A stretch of 64,000 nucleotides of DNA from an uncultured Clostridia bacterium (GTDB lineage: Bacteria > Bacillota > Clostridia > Christensenellales > Aristaeellaceae): NCBI GenBank assembly GCA_947166705.1, contig CAMVFE010000007.1, forward strand, positions 1 through 64,000, given 5' to 3'. Positions 1-8,934 of this stretch are shown in pieces. Below the pieces are notes generated by a model. It saw nothing but the letters and a program-made list of their open reading frames with translations, did no database searches and was not told where the DNA came from. The number at the start of each line of letters is the position of its first letter. Position 1 is the stretch's first letter. The position numbers were made by a program, and so were the translations under genes.

Positions 1-60
1 TGTCAGTTGTCAAATTTCTGAAATTTCGTGTCCAGTTTTTGTTGACTACTGCAAATGCCC

Positions 61-105
61 AAAACGAAAAAAAACTGAGCGCCGTGAGTTTTCGTCACGA
101 CGCTC
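61..105 (-). terminator. intrinsic terminator downstream of serine recombinase genes
   Basis: Imperfect inverted repeat gagcgCcgtga / tcacgAcgctc (77-87 / 95-105). Read on the minus strand it is followed by a long T tract (complement of 61-74). Confidence 0.75.
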
Positions 106-123
106 AAATTCTTTTTGTCCTTT

Positions 124-1695
124 TCAGGCCCGTACCTCCGCTCCGCTGGTCAGCGTGAAACGAATGTCGTCCTTGCCGTAGATGGTCACCCGATCAACTA
201 AAGTGGCCCATTGACTGTCATTGAACTCTGTAACCTCTGAGGGCATCCGCTCAAATTCGTCAATGAACTCCTTGATCCGGCGACCGTTGCTTTCCTTCTT
301 CCGGATTTCCTCGTTGATTGCTTTCAGCTTCTTATCTGACCGCTTGTAGGCGTCTGCAAGCTCATCGTACTGCTGCAGGTAGGCTGTCTGATCCTGTGCC
401 ACCCGGGCATTCTGGTCAATCAGCTGCTGGAGCTTTTCCGCGATCGAAGTACATTCATCCGTTAATCGGTCGGCTCTCCGCTTCAGATCCGCAGTGTCCT
501 CCAGCAATTTCTGGTCTTCGCGCATGCAGGCAATGGTCTCATCCTTTGTTTCACTGAGCTTGACGCATGCCCGGAGAAAAGCTTCTTTGATCTCATCTTC
601 TGTCAGATGCGGTGTCCGGCAATGCAGCTTCTTCTTGTACTTGGCGTTGCACTGCCAGACTGTCCGGCGGTACTCGTCTTTGCTGTGCCAGAGCTTAGGG
701 CCATACGGGTTCCCACAGGAGCCGCAGTAAAGCTTCCCGGAAAAAATGGAAATGCCGTGAGGTGCTCCACCTTCACGGCGTTTAATCTCATCCTGGACTC
801 TCTGGAAGGTTGCCCCAGGGATGATGGCTTCATGATCGTTTTCCACGTAGTACTGAGGAACCTGGCCCTCATTTTTGATCGGAGTCTTGTGGAGAAAGTC
901 CAGCGTGAACGTCTTCTGCAGGAGCTTGTCGCCCATGTAAACCTCATTAGTCAGAACCCGTTTGATGGTTCCATCGTTCCACTGCTTTTTACCTGCTGGA
1001 GAGGGAATCCCCTCTTCGGTGAAGATCCCGGCGATCCTGTTGAAGGAGTAGCCTTGCAGAAACAGACTGAAGATCCGGCGGACAATGAGCGCCTGCTCTT
1101 GATTGATCACCGGCCTCCCGTCCGGGCCTTTGTCGTAGCCGAGCATGATGGCGTAAGGCAGGCTGTACTTTCCATCAGCGCATTTCTTCCGTTGACCCCA
1201 GCGCACATTTTCGGAGATGCTCCGGCTCTCTTCCTGCGCCAGGGAGGACATAATGGTCAACAAAAGCTCTCCCTTCGAGTCGAAAGTCCAGATGTTTTCC
1301 TTCTCAAAATAAACCTCTGTTCCATGCTCCTTCAACTCCCGTATGGTCGTTAAGCTGTCCACCGTGTTCCGGGCAAACCGGCTTACTGACTTTGTCACGA
1401 TCAGGTCGATCCTCCCGGACAGCGCATCCTCCACCATTTCCTGAAAGCCCTCTCGGTGCTTGGTAGATGTTCCGGTAACGCCTTCATCGGTGTAGACCTT
1501 GACGAAGTCCCAATCCTCACGGTTCTGGATGTACTCGGTGTAGTAGCTGACCTGAGCTTCATAACTGGTCTGCTGCTCATCCAGATCTGTTGAGACGCGG
1601 GCATAGGCCGCAACTTTGCGTTTAGCCGTGGAGGTGATCGGCTCAGACGTTTTTCGGTTGATCGTAGCGGGTATGACCCTTACTCTTTGTGCCAT
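124..1695 (-). CDS. large serine recombinase (resolvase + recombinase domain + zinc ribbon + coiled coil)
   Basis: N-terminal VAAYARVSTDLDEQQTSYEAQ, TKSVSRFARNT; zinc ribbon LYCGSCGNPYG...CNAKYKKKLHC. Confidence 0.93.
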   Translation of the reverse strand: MAQRVRVIPATINRKTSEPITSTAKRKVAAYARVSTDLDEQQTSYEAQVSYYTEYIQNREDWDFVKVYTDEGVTGTSTKHREGFQEMVEDALSGRIDLIVTKSVSRFARNTVDSLTTIRELKEHGTEVYFEKENIWTFDSKGELLLTIMSSLAQEESRSISENVRWGQRKKCADGKYSLPYAIMLGYDKGPDGRPVINQEQALIVRRIFSLFLQGYSFNRIAGIFTEEGIPSPAGKKQWNDGTIKRVLTNEVYMGDKLLQKTFTLDFLHKTPIKNEGQVPQYYVENDHEAIIPGATFQRVQDEIKRREGGAPHGISIFSGKLYCGSCGNPYGPKLWHSKDEYRRTVWQCNAKYKKKLHCRTPHLTEDEIKEAFLRACVKLSETKDETIACMREDQKLLEDTADLKRRADRLTDECTSIAEKLQQLIDQNARVAQDQTAYLQQYDELADAYKRSDKKLKAINEEIRKKESNGRRIKEFIDEFERMPSEVTEFNDSQWATLVDRVTIYGKDDIRFTLTSGAEVRA

Positions 1696-2887
1696 TCCAT
1701 TTCCTCCCGTTTGTCATTTCGATTTCCAAGTGATCGTCAAAGAGAACGATCCGTTTTACGCGCCGCTTCAGCTTCCTCTCCAGATCATCTTCACCCAGCG
1801 CAGCTTGAACAGCGTTCAGCAGGTCAGCGTCACGCCAATTCTCTGCATCGCATCCAGAATTGCCTTTCTTTTGATTGCAAACCCAATATCGGAACTGTCC
1901 TTTTTGAGTGCTGTGCAGGCCTGCTTTTCCACCGCATTTTCCGCACCACACCATGCCAGTGTAGGCGCTGGGGTTCCAGCGTGAGTGTAGATTCAATTTT
2001 CCGCGCTCCGTCCTCATTGCCTGAGCTGCTGCAAAAATCTCCGGGTCGATGATGGCTTCATGGTGAGCGTCCACTCGGTATTGCGGCAGTTCTCCCTGAT
2101 TCCGTTTTTGCTTGTGTGGGCTGATTGCATAAGCCTGCTGGTAGATCTGGCAGCCAGTGTACTCTTCGTTACTGATGATCCCACGTACGCTCATCGGATG
2201 AAACTTCTCCTTGCCAGTAACCGGCCTCACACCCATTTCATCCAGTTCCGATGCAATCGCGGCGAATGTTTTTCCAGCCAGGTACTCTGAAAAGATGAAC
2301 CGGACAATTTCAGCTTCCTCTGGAACGATGATACGATCATTACCCACCCAGCGGTATCCGAAAAGCTTTAGATGCGCATGGGGCTTTCCCTGCTCATATC
2401 CTTTCCGGACAGCCCACTTGAGGTTTTGCGAAAGACTCAGGCTTTCCTGTTCCGCGAAGCTGGCCAGGATCGAAAGCATCACCTCACCGTCGGCAGTGAA
2501 GGTGTTGATGTGTTCCCGTTCGAAACGAACCTCCACCCCAATCTCACGCAAGTGCCTTACTGTCGCCAACAGGTCAACGGTATTTCTGGCAAAGCGGGAG
2601 ATCGACTTCGTCAAAACAATATCAATCTTTCCGCTTTCGCAGTCCGCAACCATCTGCTGGAACCTCGGCCTGATCTGCGCGGAGGTTCCTGTGATTCCTT
2701 CATCTGCGTAGACCCCTGCGTACTCCCATTCCGGGTTGCTCTGAATCAGGTTGCTGTAGTGGCTGATCTGCGCCGAAAGAGAGTGCTTCAGGCTTTCCGT
2801 GTCGACGGAAACGCGTGCATAAGCCGCAACCTTTTTCCGTACAGGAAGCGCAGGCATCACGACTTCCAGCCTTGTCACCTTGGGCAT
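1643..2887 (-). CDS. large serine recombinase (second copy, divergent)
   Basis: VAAYARVSVDTESLKHSLSAQ, LTKSISRFARNTVDLLATVRHL, zinc ribbon VWCGKCGGKAG...CNQKKGNSGC; overlaps the start of the next recombinase by 53 bp. Confidence 0.93.
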   Translation of the reverse strand: MPKVTRLEVVMPALPVRKKVAAYARVSVDTESLKHSLSAQISHYSNLIQSNPEWEYAGVYADEGITGTSAQIRPRFQQMVADCESGKIDIVLTKSISRFARNTVDLLATVRHLREIGVEVRFEREHINTFTADGEVMLSILASFAEQESLSLSQNLKWAVRKGYEQGKPHAHLKLFGYRWVGNDRIIVPEEAEIVRFIFSEYLAGKTFAAIASELDEMGVRPVTGKEKFHPMSVRGIISNEEYTGCQIYQQAYAISPHKQKRNQGELPQYRVDAHHEAIIDPEIFAAAQAMRTERGKLNLHSRWNPSAYTGMVWCGKCGGKAGLHSTQKGQFRYWVCNQKKGNSGCDAENWRDADLLNAVQAALGEDDLERKLKRRVKRIVLFDDHLEIEMTNGRKWNGTKSKGHTRYDQPKNV

Positions 2888-3069
2888 TAAACCGCCTCCT
2901 TTCCAGACAGCATTAACGCTCTACTTTGCTGACAAAGCAAGTCGTATTCCGCGATTAATCCGTCTGTCACAGGGTGGTATTTTTGCTTGTACTTCCTATT
3001 AAACGCCTGATAATCTTGCTCCGTGATCATCCCTCGATCAAGCATACGCTTGTACTGCGCTATGATCAC
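2887..3069 (-). CDS. small SHOCT-like protein, possibly a 5'-truncated remnant
   Basis: YKRMLDRGMITEQDYQAFNRKY resembles the SHOCT-type motif. The GTG start has no evident RBS; the frame stays open upstream without an ATG. Its stop overlaps the ATG of the 414-aa recombinase (TAATG). Confidence 0.5.
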   Translation of the reverse strand: MIIAQYKRMLDRGMITEQDYQAFNRKYKQKYHPVTDGLIAEYDLLCQQSRALMLSGKEAV

Positions 3070-3292
3070 AGAATAGCGATAGCCCGTGGGCAGATCCCCT
3101 GGCAGAGCTCGATAGAGTTCGTTCTCTGCCGTTATCCCAGGTTGAAATCGACGCTATTTGTTGTAATAATGCTTTACGCTTACTTAATCTCAAGTAGGCG
3201 ATTTATCAAACTCCCCTCCTCTCTGAGTAATTCTTGCAGTATGAATACCAAACTTTATGCTATCAGCCCCTTTCGAAATGTTAATTTCCGCA

Positions 3293-4681
3293 TCATCCTA
3301 ACTGCAGGAATGATACGATAGCAGGAATAGCTAAGGCGGTCACAAAAGATAGTACTATGCACGGTATAAAACCTGCCTTAACCAGATCTTTTCCCTTATA
3401 ATAATGATTCCCATATGTTATTAGGAATATGGGTTCTGTGTAAACGATCAATAATGCTGACGCGGTCCAAAAAGCAAGGATCAAAAGGAGCGCTAAACTG
3501 TTTGTATTTAAACCGTATGAAGCTTCTATTAGCATAGGAGCCAGTAATGCAACAACTGCTGTGGTAGTTGGAATAAAGGAACGGATTATACAGATCATTA
3601 ACGAAAGAGCAACAATGGATAATAGCATGGGCAGTTGAGAAATTTGATTAATAACTGCTGTGGATACTATTTTCATTAAGCCAGTCTTTGCTATACCAGT
3701 CATAAGCACGCTCACAGTTCCCATTGTGATTACAAGATCCCAATTGACTCCGTTGGAAAACTTCTTCCAGTCAAGGAGATTAATACCTGGCATAAACATA
3801 ACAGCTAGTCCAATGACTGCAATTAGCGTAGTATTAAGTGAAGAAACCCATCCGCTTGCAAACCAAAGAATTATAATACAACCAACTATAATAATTGTCT
3901 TTTTATCATTAACATTCAATTTAGGAGAAATGTCTGAATTATTTGAATCAAAACTCACAAATGGCTCAGGTGGGAACATGATAACAAGGGAAAGAAGGAA
4001 TATTCCAACCGCGATCAGCCCTATCGGAAACCCAACAAAACACCATTGGATAAAAGACAAATTCACATTATTATGAGCTAAAAGATCAAGCAGCAAAATA
4101 TTAGCCGGAGTTCCTGCTGGTGACATAAACCCACCGATTCCAGCGCATGCAGGAATTGCTATCATTAAACATTTTCCTAGGTTGCTATTTCCAGGTTTAT
4201 ATTTGTTTTTAAACATCGGAAGAAGGATACTGTTAAACAGAGCACATGTAGCTAAGCTGGACATAAAAGCTGAACAAATTGATATTATGAAGCCGATATA
4301 TAATACAAAGCGCCTTGGATTGCCCGATGAACTAGTAATGATATATTTTGTTAATGACTGAGGTATTACCGAACTCCCAACGGCGATCGTGATTCCTGAT
4401 GACGCCATTATAAACAATGAAGTATTCACACCAATATTTTCGACAGATTCAGTAAACGTCATTATATTGGCAAATTCAAGGATACAGATCATTAACATGG
4501 TTGTAATAGCCATCGGTAATGCTTCCGTAGACCATAAGATTAGCGAAGAAACAAGGATGCCCATTCCCATTATAATTTGCTTTTCAGCGTGAAAAACAAT
4601 ATCGAGCATGATGCAAGAGAACAACGTGACTGCAGCCGAGAGCAATCCGATTGTCTTCTTCCGACTAATACTCAATAGCAT
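3293..4681 (-). CDS. SLC13/DASS-family anion (carboxylate/sulfate) transporter
   Basis: Multi-TM protein; SPAGTPANILLLD and SFIPTTTAVVALLAPM resemble the repeated SNxxT-type regions of DASS permeases. Confidence 0.8.
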   Translation of the reverse strand: MLLSISRKKTIGLLSAAVTLFSCIMLDIVFHAEKQIIMGMGILVSSLILWSTEALPMAITTMLMICILEFANIMTFTESVENIGVNTSLFIMASSGITIAVGSSVIPQSLTKYIITSSSGNPRRFVLYIGFIISICSAFMSSLATCALFNSILLPMFKNKYKPGNSNLGKCLMIAIPACAGIGGFMSPAGTPANILLLDLLAHNNVNLSFIQWCFVGFPIGLIAVGIFLLSLVIMFPPEPFVSFDSNNSDISPKLNVNDKKTIIIVGCIIILWFASGWVSSLNTTLIAVIGLAVMFMPGINLLDWKKFSNGVNWDLVITMGTVSVLMTGIAKTGLMKIVSTAVINQISQLPMLLSIVALSLMICIIRSFIPTTTAVVALLAPMLIEASYGLNTNSLALLLILAFWTASALLIVYTEPIFLITYGNHYYKGKDLVKAGFIPCIVLSFVTALAIPAIVSFLQLG

Positions 4682-4716
4682 CCCCTCCCTCGAAGCAGTA
4701 TTTGATCTCGACTTTT

Positions 4717-5655
4717 TTAATTAATCCTGATGTATTGCTTTAAAAATGGCAAAATACGAGCCAGAAATGCAGGCGTAACATTGTGATCACCATTTTCATC
4801 ATAAATGAAGAGGCAATTCTGTCTGCCTGTTGACATAAGCATATGCTCCAACTGTTGAGTGATCTCAGGAACAATTGTATTATCATTCATGCCCTGATAA
4901 ACCATAGTAGGGATTTGGGAAAGTTTATCAATCTGACTTATCGGATTATGCTCTATGCAGTAGCTATGGAAACGATTCTCATCCCATGCTGGAGACTGCC
5001 CTTTTCCATCCTTCACAGCCCCTAAATCCGATAATGCTTCAAAGTTAGCGGCAGCACTACATGTGACAATTGCTGATGGAGTTTTTTGGGCGAAGGCAGC
5101 ATAATGCCACGCAGCACTTCCACCCATAGATTGTCCATAGAGAACAAAATGATCGGTATCAGCGTGTGGATTTAGACGATAATATTCAAGGAGCAATTCA
5201 ATATCAGACGTTGCTTGAACAGCAGATTCTATTGACTCAATAACTTCTTGAGATGTTCTTGCTCCGTAGCCATTCAAATCAAACATTATGCAGAAAAAAC
5301 CTGCTTGAGCATAAACGGATGCTTCATCAAGAAATTGCTCTTTATTTCCTTTGTGCTCATGCAGAAAAAACATGATTGGTGCAAGATGTGACTGAATGTT
5401 ATGTAATTCAATAACTGGTATGTCGTCTATTAATCGACTGTTTACAGCAAGAGAATTCTCCGCATATTCACGGCCTTTATTAGCATCTTTTAGTGGAATA
5501 ATTACCGCTGTGTGCAATGATTTGTCAGAGGCAGCCCATGCCTTTGGGGTCTCATCCATAATATCATCAGTGTCGTTGTTTCCTCCAGTTGAACAGGAAG
5601 ATGTGAGCATCGCGAAAACGATTAATAAAGCACATAAGATAATTCGCTTTTTCAT
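4717..5655 (-). CDS. alpha/beta hydrolase lipoprotein
   Basis: Lipobox-like signal MLTSSCSTGG; nucleophile elbow YGQSMGGSAAW; downstream D and H (GMNDNTIVPE, GDHNVTP). Confidence 0.8.
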   Translation of the reverse strand: MKKRIILCALLIVFAMLTSSCSTGGNNDTDDIMDETPKAWAASDKSLHTAVIIPLKDANKGREYAENSLAVNSRLIDDIPVIELHNIQSHLAPIMFFLHEHKGNKEQFLDEASVYAQAGFFCIMFDLNGYGARTSQEVIESIESAVQATSDIELLLEYYRLNPHADTDHFVLYGQSMGGSAAWHYAAFAQKTPSAIVTCSAAANFEALSDLGAVKDGKGQSPAWDENRFHSYCIEHNPISQIDKLSQIPTMVYQGMNDNTIVPEITQQLEHMLMSTGRQNCLFIYDENGDHNVTPAFLARILPFLKQYIRIN

Positions 5656-5658
5656 AAA

Positions 5659-7857
5659 TCATTCATCCCCCGACAAGGTAGAATTCTGTACACTAAATAC
5701 AGCCATCAATGTTCTTTTGCTGGGAATTCCATCCTCATTTAGTCCCTGATCTTTTTGAAACACACGAACAGCATCAGCTGTTTGCTCATCGTAAATCATG
5801 GTGATATTTTCTTTCGGTAAATAACCAAGGTGATTCAACCTTACTTGCAAACGTTTTACCGCTTGTCTATCAGTATGATTGACCGCAAATGATTTTGTCA
5901 GCCATTTTCGGAGAATTTTCAATTCCTTGTCTGTTATCACTTGACCAGATGTAGATGAGGATGCATCTATTAATTCTTCAGGACGCATTTCGTCCGGACA
6001 AGGAACAGCTGAGTCGGAGAAAACGGACTCTTGAAGTTGTACAGAAATAACATCCTCAAACGGAACATGATTCGTTTCAGAAAACAATTTAAGCGCATCT
6101 ATACAGTTTCTATCTATATACGGGCGAGCAGAATAGGGAGAGTATCCGAGCGATTTGAGCCTTGCGTTTAAGATGGTAGAGGATTCACTAACATCATTTT
6201 CTTTCAAGGCCAGAAAACCATCATATGGAGCAGCATCCTTCGCAAGAATATTTCTTTGTAGTTCCTCTGAAATACTTGAATCATAATTTATTCCATTTTG
6301 AATACTATATTTTTCTATCGCTTCTAACATGCGGCTGTCACACGTATTATCTGGAGCAACAACCATATATCCAAGTGTTATTAGACGCGACTTAACGTCA
6401 CTAACTCTTGTACCTGCATCTCCTAATGAGAGAGACAAGAATTGGAAACCTTCACTTGCTGTATTGAGCATTGATTGGAAAAAACGATTTGCATTTCCGT
6501 TTTCAACCAGGCTCATTTCACTCTGAGCTAAAGAAACAGCATGCATTGTTTCAACACCATAGAATCCGGTGGGTTCAAAAGGCAGGTAACCAAGCTGGCA
6601 AAGCTGGTTTTGAAGCAAGGTTACCGGTTCACCCAGCGACCCCATTGACAAATAAGAGTATTCAGGAAATTGCTGCTGGTCAGAAGCATCTGCACTTAAT
6701 TCTGCTGCGCGCTCCATGTTTTGTTCAATATCATCTTGAGTTAAGATGGAGTCACCTGGTATCGAGTAGCAGAAAGAAGCATCTGGCTCCTTGAATAGAT
6801 CGTATACCATCAGTCGATAATCAAAAATCGAAATCATCGGTGCTTTTACTGTCTCCATATCAATAAAGGTATATGGAATTAGATCACCATTCTGAATATC
6901 ATATCTATAAACTACACCCTGTTCATTCAACATGAAAGCATAATCAGCATCTGAAGTGAGTTGAGGCAAAATTGTATTATCTAGCAAGTGTAATGTGTTA
7001 TGCTGCTCTTCTGATACAATAAAAGACATTAAGCTAGTTTCTTCGCCTGTTTGACAAATATAGAAGATTTCATTATCCTGATGACTAATGCCGATCAAAG
7101 CATTTCCCGAAATGGGAACCAACTCACCAGCTCCTTGCCAGTGATAAAAAAGTTCCCCGCCCTGCGTTAAAAACAAATCATATTGTTCACAAACTGTAAT
7201 CTGACTACCTTTTGTTGAAATCCCCGGATCTACAAGTTGCTTCGATAGCGGAACATATAGCATTTCGTTTCCATCAGATAGTGTTACCAGCAAACCATCG
7301 CTGGAGATGCGCAGCCCACTGACATCCGATTCAAATGTTGCCGCTATTTCTGTTGTTGAAGTCAGTGGTTCAAATGTACGGAGCTGATTTAAGGCCGCAT
7401 CTTCGACAAAATAAATTACCTCATCATTTGATGACCAGCATGGATCAATTGTGACACGCGCAATTGTGTTCAGCCTGTTTTCCTGTTCACCGATTTGCAG
7501 CTCCTGAATAATACTTTCACGGCCAGGATGTGAATAATCAAGTTCACAGGAAGCAGTATAGAGCACGCTATCATCAGACGCATACAATAATTCTTTTACC
7601 GGCTGCTGGATCAAGGGATGGGTTTCATCATCCAAGTTGTAAAGATAATTATTGGGCCCAACATAGGCAAACATAAGCTCACCATAGCTTCCATAGTTTT
7701 TAGGCCTGATCAGACTGGCGTTGGCAAAGGGTAAAGACAATCCCTCGCCAGCATCCACAGAGCGGTCTGATGCTAGTACAATAAAGAGTGCAAGCGAAAT
7801 TGAAGCAAGCAGGCAACCAAGCGTTGCAATGATTCTTGTCAAAGACCATTTCTTCAT
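5659..7857 (-). CDS. membrane-anchored protein with C-terminal tandem peptidoglycan-binding (PG_binding_1-like) repeats
   Basis: N-terminal TM; at least three to four repeats of the type LQxxLxxLGYLP...D..T..AVxxFQ (e.g. VKRLQVRLNHLGYLPKENITMIYDEQTADAVRVFQKDQGLNEDGIPSKRTL). Confidence 0.75.
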   Translation of the reverse strand: MKKWSLTRIIATLGCLLASISLALFIVLASDRSVDAGEGLSLPFANASLIRPKNYGSYGELMFAYVGPNNYLYNLDDETHPLIQQPVKELLYASDDSVLYTASCELDYSHPGRESIIQELQIGEQENRLNTIARVTIDPCWSSNDEVIYFVEDAALNQLRTFEPLTSTTEIAATFESDVSGLRISSDGLLVTLSDGNEMLYVPLSKQLVDPGISTKGSQITVCEQYDLFLTQGGELFYHWQGAGELVPISGNALIGISHQDNEIFYICQTGEETSLMSFIVSEEQHNTLHLLDNTILPQLTSDADYAFMLNEQGVVYRYDIQNGDLIPYTFIDMETVKAPMISIFDYRLMVYDLFKEPDASFCYSIPGDSILTQDDIEQNMERAAELSADASDQQQFPEYSYLSMGSLGEPVTLLQNQLCQLGYLPFEPTGFYGVETMHAVSLAQSEMSLVENGNANRFFQSMLNTASEGFQFLSLSLGDAGTRVSDVKSRLITLGYMVVAPDNTCDSRMLEAIEKYSIQNGINYDSSISEELQRNILAKDAAPYDGFLALKENDVSESSTILNARLKSLGYSPYSARPYIDRNCIDALKLFSETNHVPFEDVISVQLQESVFSDSAVPCPDEMRPEELIDASSSTSGQVITDKELKILRKWLTKSFAVNHTDRQAVKRLQVRLNHLGYLPKENITMIYDEQTADAVRVFQKDQGLNEDGIPSKRTLMAVFSVQNSTLSGDE

Positions 7858-8918
7858 GACATTTTCCCTCCGCTTCTACGGTTGTAATCTCCTACCAGTA
7901 TTCTGAAACCAGGCAATTGCCCAAGTGCAAGAACAAGAAAGATTCCGAGGATAATGTTTATCAAGGCACCAAAGAATGTGGCGGTCAGGGTAGAACCATT
8001 CATTTCAGAGATAATGCGTTCAGTAAAAAGTTTTGAAACGTATAAAACAGGAACACAATGCCAGAAGTTTTTACTAAGGCGAGAGAAAAGTGGAGCACTT
8101 CTATTTCCGAGTAATCTCTTAAAAAATACAACGATGGCTACAGTTTGCATAGCGGTTAAGGGCGAAGTATAACCGATGTATTCGTTCGCATACCCAGGGT
8201 GAAAGTTTGTTTTTATTGAAGTCAGCGAAATTATTAATGAAGTAGCGAGAATGCCAAGCACATAAATTACGAGAGCTCTTTTCCAATTAAACTCATTTTT
8301 TGCAACCCACGCACCGAAAATGATGTAGAATGCCCATGCTCGGTAATAACCCCAATTTAACTGATCAGCAAACAGTGTAACAGCAGAAAGATATGGAACA
8401 TCTCGAATAGTTGTATCTACCATGCTCATCGCAAAGATCAAAAGCATCGTGTATAATGCGAGCTTTTCGTTGGTGATAATACGATAGAGCAGAGGATATA
8501 GAATAAAGAAGGAAACCAGCATATGACAAAACCCTATATAAGCAGGAGCCTCTAAAGCTTCAGCCATGCATTCACGGAAAGTAAGGAAATCTAGATCCTG
8601 AGGATGATTGTTGTGCATAATAACAACAGATGATGCAAGCCACCAGATTATACAACTAAGAAAGGACGATGGAATAAACCTGCGCCATAATGTAGAGAGC
8701 CTTATTGGATTAGGTGATGTGAGAAAAATGCTGCCCATTATACAGACAAATGTGGGCATGGCCCACTGTGTTAAACCGGAAACACAGTTGCATAAGCTCC
8801 ATGCATTATTTCCAATGGATAATTCTGACCATATCGTGCCGAAAGATATTCCGAAAGAAAGAGCAATCGCCGCAGCTAAAGAAGCCGAGCCTTGCCATGC
8901 TTTTCGTTCTCCTATCAT
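7854..8918 (-). CDS. acyltransferase-3-like integral membrane protein (divergent)
   Basis: About 10 hydrophobic segments; aligns by eye with the 17991 acyltransferase at AWSL..VSGLTQWAMPTFVCIMGSIFL versus GSLVAWMVPVYLMLSGASFL; operon context. Confidence 0.6.
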   Translation of the reverse strand: MIGERKAWQGSASLAAAIALSFGISFGTIWSELSIGNNAWSLCNCVSGLTQWAMPTFVCIMGSIFLTSPNPIRLSTLWRRFIPSSFLSCIIWWLASSVVIMHNNHPQDLDFLTFRECMAEALEAPAYIGFCHMLVSFFILYPLLYRIITNEKLALYTMLLIFAMSMVDTTIRDVPYLSAVTLFADQLNWGYYRAWAFYIIFGAWVAKNEFNWKRALVIYVLGILATSLIISLTSIKTNFHPGYANEYIGYTSPLTAMQTVAIVVFFKRLLGNRSAPLFSRLSKNFWHCVPVLYVSKLFTERIISEMNGSTLTATFFGALINIILGIFLVLALGQLPGFRILVGDYNRRSGGKMS

Positions 8919-8934
8919 TACAATCCCTCACCCC

